In this document: in pieces, positions 21,918 to 26,935 of the stretch
How the letters are laid out: each line of letters opens with the position of its first letter
Position numbering within the stretch: position 1 is the first letter of the stretch
Origin: Candidatus Limnocylindrales bacterium
GTDB lineage: Bacteria > Moduliflexota > Moduliflexia > Moduliflexales > JAUQPW01
Length of the DNA stretch: 26,935 bases
NCBI GenBank assembly: GCA_035559535.1
Contig: DATMBG010000018.1
Location: forward strand, 1-26,935
Direction of reading: 5' to 3'
Notes under the pieces: model-generated
What the model saw: the letters and a program-made list of their open reading frames with translations, nothing else
Told to the model about the DNA's origin: nothing
The model's database searches: none
Position numbers and translations under genes: made by a program

Positions 21918-22121
21918 ATGATCAAAGCTCAAGGGACTCCACGGGAAAAGCTTATTAAGTTTTTAGCATTTTATAGCAAAATTCTGAAAAATCCAACTGG
22001 TTACTCGTATAAAGAAATTGAGAAAATATGGAGGGAAATTGAAGAAGCTCGGGGTGAGGAATTAGATGCGGTATGGATAGATTATTTTAAGACCCGGAAC
22101 CCAACAGGAAAGAAGCCCTGA
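21918..22121 (+). CDS. 67-aa protein of unknown function downstream of the hairpin RNA
   Basis: A 67-residue soluble, charged protein: MIKAQGTPREKLIKFLAFYS, then KILKNPTGYSYKEIEKIWRE and a Glu-rich helix (IEEARGEELDAVWIDYFKT). It is predicted mostly helical with no Cys and no membrane helix. SD AAAGGAG (21903-21909) stands at good spacing, three bases after the T-run of the putative terminator. Translation or transcription could therefore be gated by the upstream hairpins. It converges on glnB. Small nitrogen-controlled proteins that bind PII or glutamine synthetase exist in cyanobacteria; a similar role is only a guess. Confidence 0.7.
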   Translation: MIKAQGTPREKLIKFLAFYSKILKNPTGYSYKEIEKIWREIEEARGEELDAVWIDYFKTRNPTGKKP

Positions 22122-22234
22122 GTTACTTCTTTATTTATCCCTTAACTTTTTTAATCCCTTGACTTTGGCCGGCTAAGAGGAGGGGTCCTTTGTCCACGAT
22201 TTACCTTCATAGAGGTTGGACAAAGGACAAAAAA

Positions 22235-22579
<345 letters not shown>

Positions 22580-22635
22580 TTATCTCAACCCATCACAAAG
22601 GGCACAAATAAGATCCCTAGAACCCCCTCGTAGAG

Positions 22636-22735
22636 GGAGACCTGGAGCAAAGCGAGAATCTCCGGGTCTCCTTTCCGTATCTTCTCTGTACCTTTGCGAT
22701 GAGAGGAGATTGAAGGGGCACGGCGCGCCGTGCCC
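22636..22735. repeat. Two hairpin-forming repeats between amt and glnB
   Basis: GGAGACC (22636-22642) pairs with GGTCTCC (22665-22671), with inner GGAG/CTCC. Next, 22716-22735 is a perfect 20-bp palindrome, GGGCACGGCGCGCCGTGCCC. They sit between co-directional genes and could lower read-through from amt into glnB or protect the amt mRNA end. Such GGCACGGCG palindromes look like dispersed repeats. Confidence 0.7.
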
Positions 22736-22741
22736 TTACTT

Positions 22742-24346
22742 TTACATCTCGGCCTGGACTAATTTTTTATTAACGTGGGGGGGGAAATCAGCCACCAGTC
22801 TTTTCTTTTCCTCTTCTGTTGGGATAGGGGGTTGGTAATCGGTATACCCTTGAACGCCCATTTCTGGAACATCCAATCCCTGGATTTCAACTTCTACAGG
22901 AACCCGCATCCCCATCACAGTATCCAGAACTTTGAAGAAGGCATAAGCCAAAGAGAAGACCACGATAAAATTGGTTAAAGTTCCTATGATTTGGGCTATG
23001 AACTGGCTGGCATCTCCGTAAAAAAGACCTTTTACAGTCCCGGGAATTCCATTCCATCCCTCTCCATAGGTTCCATCGGCAAATAAACCCAAACTTAGAA
23101 CACCCCAAGCCCCGCAGGTTCCATGGACAGAAACTGCTCCAACCGGATCATCCACTTTAAGGGTTTTCTCTATAAAGAACACGCTCCACACCACCAGAAC
23201 TCCGGCAACCAATCCAATAAAGACCGAAGCGATACTATTGACAAAGGCGCAGGGGGCTGTAATCGCAACCAACCCGGCCAACATGCCATTGGCCATCATG
23301 CTGGGATCGGGTTTACCATAGACCCACCACATATAAAGAGTGGCTGAAAACGCCCCGGCTGCCGACGCCAACATAGTATTCGTCGCAATGACCCCAATTC
23401 GGAGATCTGTACCGGCCAAGGTACTTCCAGGGTTGAATCCAAACCAACCGAAAGCCAGGATGAAGGTTCCGATGATTGCCATAGGGATATTATGGCCCGG
23501 AATAGGGTTAGGAGTTCCATCCTTTTTATATTTTCCCAGGCGAGGTCCTAAGATCATAGCTCCTGCCAAAGCTGTTACCCCGCCCACCATGTGAACCACA
23601 GAAGATCCGGCAAAATCCACATGTCCATGACCCAGTCCAAAGTTAACCCCTAACTGTGAGAGCCAGCCTCCACCCCAGACCCAATTTCCAAATAAAGGAT
23701 AGATGACCATGGAAATGAAAAATCCATAAATCACAAAAGGGGCAAATTTCCACCGTTCTGCCATAGCCCCCGTAGGAATGGTAGCAGCGGTATCCATGAA
23801 AACCATCTGAAATAAGAACAGGGTAAAGATACCTACATCATAGGCATCTCCAGAAAGAAAGAATCCTTTGAGCCCGAAAAGCCCAAAGGGTTTGCCAAAC
23901 AGGTTGATCGTCACCTCATGGTCCAGGGCCGAGGCTCCTCCCAGGGTCGCCAGAGGTCCCAGTCCTCCGAACATGAAGGCAAATCCGGCAATCCAGTAAC
24001 CTAGCATGCCTATGGCATAGATGAGAAAATTCATGGCCATGGTATGGGCAACATTTTTCTCCCGGGTAAATCCTGTTTCAACCATGGCAAATCCGGCCTG
24101 CATGAACATAACCAGAAAACCGGTAATCAGGGTCCACACGATATTAATAGCTATTTTGTTATGTCCCACAACGGCTCCAATTTCCTCTAGAGTGGGTTTC
24201 CCGGGTTCTTTGGCCGGAATATCTTGAATGGTTCCCGTAGCGGTCCCGGCCGGGTCCCCAGCCCAACCTAAAATAGGAAAGACCAGAACCCCCAGGAGTA
24301 ATAAAAAACTCAGGTAGATGACCTTTCTCTTTCTAGATTCTTTCAT
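22742..24346 (-). CDS. amt: Ammonium transporter (Amt/MEP/Rh family)
   Basis: This 534-aa channel protein is longer than typical AmtB (about 400-430 aa) because of an N-terminal signal-like helix (residues about 9-29), a linker of about 35 residues and a C-terminal extension. Key motifs: MQAGFAMVETGFTREKN (82-98), the pore histidines H252 in DFAGSSVVHMVGG and H408 in VSVHGTCGAWG, and the PII-responsive tail MRVPVEVEIQGLDVPEMGVQGY (480-501). It moves ammonium across the inner membrane and is shut by GlnK binding its cytoplasmic face. GlnB/GlnK lies immediately downstream. A second Amt is at the right edge of the window. The ATG is preceded by a weak GAAGAAG SD. Confidence 0.96.
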   Translation of the reverse strand: MKESRKRKVIYLSFLLLLGVLVFPILGWAGDPAGTATGTIQDIPAKEPGKPTLEEIGAVVGHNKIAINIVWTLITGFLVMFMQAGFAMVETGFTREKNVAHTMAMNFLIYAIGMLGYWIAGFAFMFGGLGPLATLGGASALDHEVTINLFGKPFGLFGLKGFFLSGDAYDVGIFTLFLFQMVFMDTAATIPTGAMAERWKFAPFVIYGFFISMVIYPLFGNWVWGGGWLSQLGVNFGLGHGHVDFAGSSVVHMVGGVTALAGAMILGPRLGKYKKDGTPNPIPGHNIPMAIIGTFILAFGWFGFNPGSTLAGTDLRIGVIATNTMLASAAGAFSATLYMWWVYGKPDPSMMANGMLAGLVAITAPCAFVNSIASVFIGLVAGVLVVWSVFFIEKTLKVDDPVGAVSVHGTCGAWGVLSLGLFADGTYGEGWNGIPGTVKGLFYGDASQFIAQIIGTLTNFIVVFSLAYAFFKVLDTVMGMRVPVEVEIQGLDVPEMGVQGYTDYQPPIPTEEEKKRLVADFPPHVNKKLVQAEM

Positions 24347-24723
24347 AATTCTTCTTCATGATTATTTTCTGCTCATGGCTTCTGAATACCTTTTCTGATG
24401 AAAAATGAGGCAAAGCTATCATTTGATGAGTAATAGAAGCCGAAACCCACAACAAAACCACAGGAACGAATCGTCACCCGCAATGACATCCCTGACAGAT
24501 TATTCTCAATTCGAAAAGGTATTATCAGGTCTGCCAGCCATCAGCATGGGATAATCTATGATAATACTTTGACCCGTTACTTAATCTCCCACCGAGTAAA
24601 CAAGAAATACATTCTTCAGTTATTACATGTTATGTACCAATTCAAAGATTTATCCGACCAGACAAATAACCTTAAATTTTACAATTACTTCCATAGGTTC
24701 CAGGGATTTTAGGAGGGGAGTAA
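24347..24723. other. Upstream region of amt
   Basis: A+T-rich, no convincing gene. It contains an inverted repeat GTATTATC (24519-24526) / GATAATAC (24560-24567) about 175-220 bp before the amt start, which could be a regulator site or hairpin. I searched by eye for a -24/-12 sigma-54 motif pointing toward amt and found none that fits. Confidence 0.4.
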
Positions 24724-24936
24724 ATGATAAGGAATCTGGTTAGAATCTATGCAAACCTAAAAATAGATGATAAAAATTTAACCAACTTCAGAAGGGAAAT
24801 AAGAGGAAGTTATTGCTTTGTTAAGTTAATCCTGTATAATGGTCTGCCCTCACCCCCATCCCCTTTTCTCTTCCCCGCCCCCACCCCTTCCCTCCCCGTC
24901 CACGGGGAGGGAGAAGAGGGAGGGGGCCAGGGGTGA
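24724..24936 (+). CDS. Possible small gene interrupted by a palindromic element
   Basis: A very good SD (TAGGAGGGGAG) precedes an ATG, and the first 31 codons read plausibly (MIRNLVRIYANLKIDDKNL ... FRREIRGSYC). The frame then runs into the palindromic element at 24816 and its product becomes Pro/Gly-rich (PSPPSPFLFPAPTPSLPV), so the natural C-terminus, if there was one, is lost. Either a decayed small gene or a chance ORF. Confidence 0.25.
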   Translation: MIRNLVRIYANLKIDDKNLTNFRREIRGSYCFVKLILYNGLPSPPSPFLFPAPTPSLPVHGEGEEGGGQG

Positions 24937-24967
24937 AGGAGAATCCCACAGGATCAACTTTACAAAG
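24816..24967. repeat. Palindromic dispersed element, copy B, with terminal inverted repeats
   Basis: Terminal repeats CTTTGTTAAGTTAATCCTGT (24816-24835) and ACAGGATCAACTTTACAAAG (24948-24967) are inverted with only 2 mismatches in 20. The centre holds TCCCTCCCCGT / ACGGGGAGGGA and wider CTCACCCCC / GGGGTGA pairing. The right third matches copy A (19338-19454). There is no ORF, so it resembles a MITE-like or REP-like non-autonomous element. Its right end lies 2 bp from the SDR stop codon. Confidence 0.75.
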
Positions 24968-24969
24968 TA

Positions 24970-25770
24970 CTAAATCATTACCGTACCTCCGTCAACATGG
25001 AGGGCCTGCCCGGTGATATTCCTGGCTTCTTCTGAGGCTAGAAAGACGGCTGCATAGCCGATATCTTCCGGGGTTTGTTCCCGTTGAAGAGGGACCAGGG
25101 CTTTGACCCGACTTTCAAAGATTTCCCTGGCACTCATTCCTGCCAGGGACGGATTCATTTTACCGATAATCGGGGCCAGTCTCTCCCAGAAGGAAGTATA
25201 AAGGAATCCCGGACAAATGGCATTTACATTGATATTGTACTTGGCCAGATCCTTCGCCATAATCTGAGTAAACGTCACAACGCCGGCTTTAGCCACACTG
25301 TAAGGAGGATTTGTTTGACTGGCAAATCGACCTGCAACTGAAGAAAGATTGATGATTTTTCCATATTGGCGTTCGATCATATGCGGAACTATGGCCTTAC
25401 AAACCAGAAAAACTGATTTTACATTCACGGCAAAAGCCACATCCCAATCCTCTTCCTCATTATTGAGAAAAGGCATACCGAGCCGATCTCCCATCATTCC
25501 GGCATTGTTAACCAAAATATCGATACGGCCGAAGGTATCCAGCGTTTTTTTGACCATATCTTCCACCTCTTGCTTCTTGGTCACATCTACTTTCAAGGCC
25601 AAAGATTTCCGTCCAAGGCTTTGAACTTCTCCGGCCACTTTGCTGGCACTATCTAGATTTAAATCCGGTATGACCACATCTGCTCCTTCCCGGGCCATGC
25701 ACAAGACAATCCCTCTTCCAATACCCATCCCTCCACCTGTAACGAGCGCAACTTTGTTCTCTAATCTCAT
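24970..25770 (-). CDS. Short-chain dehydrogenase/reductase (classical SDR, FabG-like)
   Basis: This 266-aa NAD(P)-dependent oxidoreductase has the standard SDR length. Cofactor motif TGGGMGIG (11-18), an Asp at the end of beta-2 (VIPDLN, D36) that favours NAD, NNAG (88-91), and the catalytic tetrad N116, S144, Y157 and K161 (PPYSVAKAG). The C-terminal ITGQALHVDGGTVMI is typical of the FabG/sugar-alcohol branch. The substrate (3-oxoacyl, sugar alcohol or other alcohol) cannot be told. The ATG at 25770 has no SD, so a leaderless or weakly translated mRNA is possible. The stop codon abuts a palindromic element. Confidence 0.93.
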   Translation of the reverse strand: MRLENKVALVTGGGMGIGRGIVLCMAREGADVVIPDLNLDSASKVAGEVQSLGRKSLALKVDVTKKQEVEDMVKKTLDTFGRIDILVNNAGMMGDRLGMPFLNNEEEDWDVAFAVNVKSVFLVCKAIVPHMIERQYGKIINLSSVAGRFASQTNPPYSVAKAGVVTFTQIMAKDLAKYNINVNAICPGFLYTSFWERLAPIIGKMNPSLAGMSAREIFESRVKALVPLQREQTPEDIGYAAVFLASEEARNITGQALHVDGGTVMI

Positions 25771-25896
25771 GGTTGATAAACAAGTCAGTCACACTGAGTT
25801 TGACAGAAGAAACAAACGACCTGAGGATATTGGAAATTCTATCCCCACGGAACTGCCGTTATAATTTCTGTTAAACCCATTGCGATTAAAATCATC

Positions 25897-25924
25897 TTGA
25901 ATAACTTTTGAAAAAAACTATAAT
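25897..25924 (+). promoter_or_regulatory. Sigma-70-type promoter for the rhodanese gene
   Basis: TTGAAT (25897-25902), a 16-bp spacer and a perfect TATAAT (25919-25924). The predicted start near 25931 gives a leader of about 60 nt ending in the SD AAAAGGAGG. Confidence 0.65.
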
Positions 25925-25991
25925 AAGCTTATTCTCATCTGTTTTGTTAACACGACTTCCTAAACCCTGTCAAGTAAAAGGAGGATAGGAT

Positions 25992-26456
25992 ATGCCTATT
26001 AAAAATATTTCTCCCAGGGAAGCCAAAGAACTCCTGGACTCTGGAGAGGGATACATCTATTTAGATGTTCGATCGGTTCCGGAATTTATTTCAGGACATC
26101 CCCAAGGTGCCGTAAACATCCCTCTGCTGGATATAGATCCTGTCCTACGACAAATGGTACCAAATCCAGATTTTCTGGCCGTCGTAGAGGCTAATTTCCC
26201 GAAAGATACCAAATTGATCGTAGGATGTCAATCCGGGATGCGGTCTGCCAGGGCAGTAGAAATTTTACAACAGGCCGGGTATACGCACATCGTCCACATG
26301 CAGGCCGGATTTGGAGGAATGAGAGATCCCTTCGGACGTGTCAGCCAACCCGGCTGGTCCCAATTACAACTTCCCATCAGTACAGACAATGGGGAGGGGG
26401 TCAGCTACGAATCTTTAGCGGCAAAGGCACAGGAAAAGAATAAAAAGACTAAATAA
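25992..26456 (+). CDS. Single-domain rhodanese-like sulfurtransferase
   Basis: This 154-aa cytoplasmic protein has one rhodanese domain: IYLDVRSVPEFISGHPQGAVNIPL (22-45) is the CH2A-type region, and GCQSGMRSARAVEILQQAGY (78-97) holds the active-site loop with nucleophile C79 and six residues CQSGMR in the persulfide-binding loop. The C-terminal part (VHMQAGFGGMRDPFGRVSQPGW) includes the GG-GMRD motif often seen in thiosulfate sulfurtransferase and oxidative-stress rhodaneses. It would carry sulfane sulfur, with thiosulfate or a persulfide as donor. It has its own promoter, a strong SD and a hairpin terminator. Confidence 0.92.
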   Translation: MPIKNISPREAKELLDSGEGYIYLDVRSVPEFISGHPQGAVNIPLLDIDPVLRQMVPNPDFLAVVEANFPKDTKLIVGCQSGMRSARAVEILQQAGYTHIVHMQAGFGGMRDPFGRVSQPGWSQLQLPISTDNGEGVSYESLAAKAQEKNKKTK

Positions 26457-26463
26457 AATAAGA

Positions 26464-26516
26464 TGCGTAATACGTCCTGCACGCCGGGTGCCTGACGTAT
26501 TACGCACGACTTTTTT
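26464..26516 (+). terminator. Intrinsic-terminator-like long hairpin after the rhodanese gene
   Basis: TGCGTAATACGTC (26464-26476) and GACGTATTACGCA (26494-26506) form a perfect 13-bp stem, extended inward by GCAC/GGTGC-type pairing. CGAC and TTTTTT (26511-26516) follow. It lies 8 bp after the stop. The stem sequence also has the look of a dispersed palindromic repeat serving as terminator. Confidence 0.7.
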
Positions 26517-26599
26517 GCTTGTATGGGAAGGGAGGTAGAGAAGAAAAGGATTTCCGTCCTCCTGAGGGCAGGTTAAAACTTCTTATCTCTACCTTGATT

Positions 26600-26935
26600 T
26601 TATTCTGTACTGCCTGTAGTTCCAAGTTTTGGTTTGATGGCTTCTGCCGGTTTAGCGGCAAAGGCAGAGCTCATACTGGCCGAGACCGATTCTCCATACC
26701 CTGCCAAACCAAAGGCATAGGCACTCTCGTTGTGTTGACTTAAATCCAACCCCATCTCCTCTTCCTCCTCACTGACCCTTAACCCCACAATCCTATCCAC
26801 AACCTTCAGCAATATCAAAGACCCAAAAAACGCCAACACCCACGAAGCTAATACCCCTATTGCCTGCACCTTGAGCTGATTGGGATTACCAAAGAAAAGT
26901 CCATCACTCCCTGCTCCATTGATCGCCTTCGATGC
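26600..26935 (-). CDS. amt: Second ammonium transporter, C-terminal 111 residues (partial)
   Basis: The frame is open to the right edge, so only the C-terminus is present; an internal GTG could be mistaken for a start. The segment GAGSDGLFFGNPNQLKVQAIG and then WVLAFFGSLILLKVVDRIVG corresponds to the last periplasmic loop and last helix of Amt proteins. EEEEEMGLDLSQHNESAYAF is the regulatory tail that contacts the pore and GlnK. The last 30 or so residues (ESVSASMSSAFAAKPAEAIK) are a low-complexity extension. Its tail differs clearly from that of the first Amt, so the two are distinct paralogs rather than a recent duplicate. Confidence 0.9.
   Translation of the reverse strand, partial: ASKAINGAGSDGLFFGNPNQLKVQAIGVLASWVLAFFGSLILLKVVDRIVGLRVSEEEEEMGLDLSQHNESAYAFGLAGYGESVSASMSSAFAAKPAEAIKPKLGTTGSTE

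Noticed and set aside
24347-24723. A sigma-54 promoter for amt
   Set aside because: No GG-N10-GC motif with acceptable flanks was found on the minus strand; the nearest (around 24478-24492) has wrong spacing.

Overview
The window is bacterial chromosome of moderate G+C (mid-40s % by eye). Most genes have housekeeping or metabolic functions and clear Shine-Dalgarno (SD) sites. There are no phage, plasmid, transposase, CRISPR, rRNA or tRNA genes that I can see. Signal peptides, two ammonium channels with PII, an Uma2-family nuclease and abundant G+C-rich palindromic repeats suggest an uncultivated-type, probably Gram-negative bacterium. The sequence alone does not support a named phylum.

Layout. 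(1) 1-7074, minus strand: an envelope glycosylation cluster, read as a GT2 glycosyltransferase followed by two very large paralogous PA14-YfhO membrane proteins. The last is open to the left edge, so it is easily missed as a gene. (2) 7075-9873: a HerA-type hexameric ATPase, tail to tail with an Uma2 nuclease. (3) 9874-16117, plus strand: a periplasmic serine hydrolase, a nicotinamidase-like cysteine hydrolase with an operator and structured leader, a universal stress protein, a TIGR01777 epimerase and L-2-hydroxyglutarate oxidase. (4) 16286-17815: an exported protein made of 11 near-identical PD40-like repeats. (5) 18069-21221: an AI-2E family permease, a translationally coupled pair of small membrane proteins (the second only 37 aa) and a group III 6-phosphofructokinase. 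(6) 21600-24723: a nitrogen module with Amt and PII on the minus strand and, converging on them, a sigma-54-type promoter followed by three hairpins, a U-run and a 67-aa protein. (7) 24724-26935: an SDR oxidoreductase, a rhodanese protein and the C-terminus of a second Amt.

The most interesting element is at 21712-22121. A near-consensus -24/-12 promoter would start a transcript of about 160 nt made almost wholly of three stem-loops. The middle loop carries ACCTCCTT, which is complementary to SD sites, and the third hairpin ends in six T. It is followed by an SD and a small unknown ORF, next to glnB/amt. This looks like a nitrogen-controlled small RNA or attenuator with a small effector protein.

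A second theme is dispersed palindromic repeats. Two copies (19338-19454 and 24816-24967) share their right end and have terminal inverted repeats like a non-autonomous element. A related perfect 32-bp palindrome sits in frame inside a PA14-YfhO gene.
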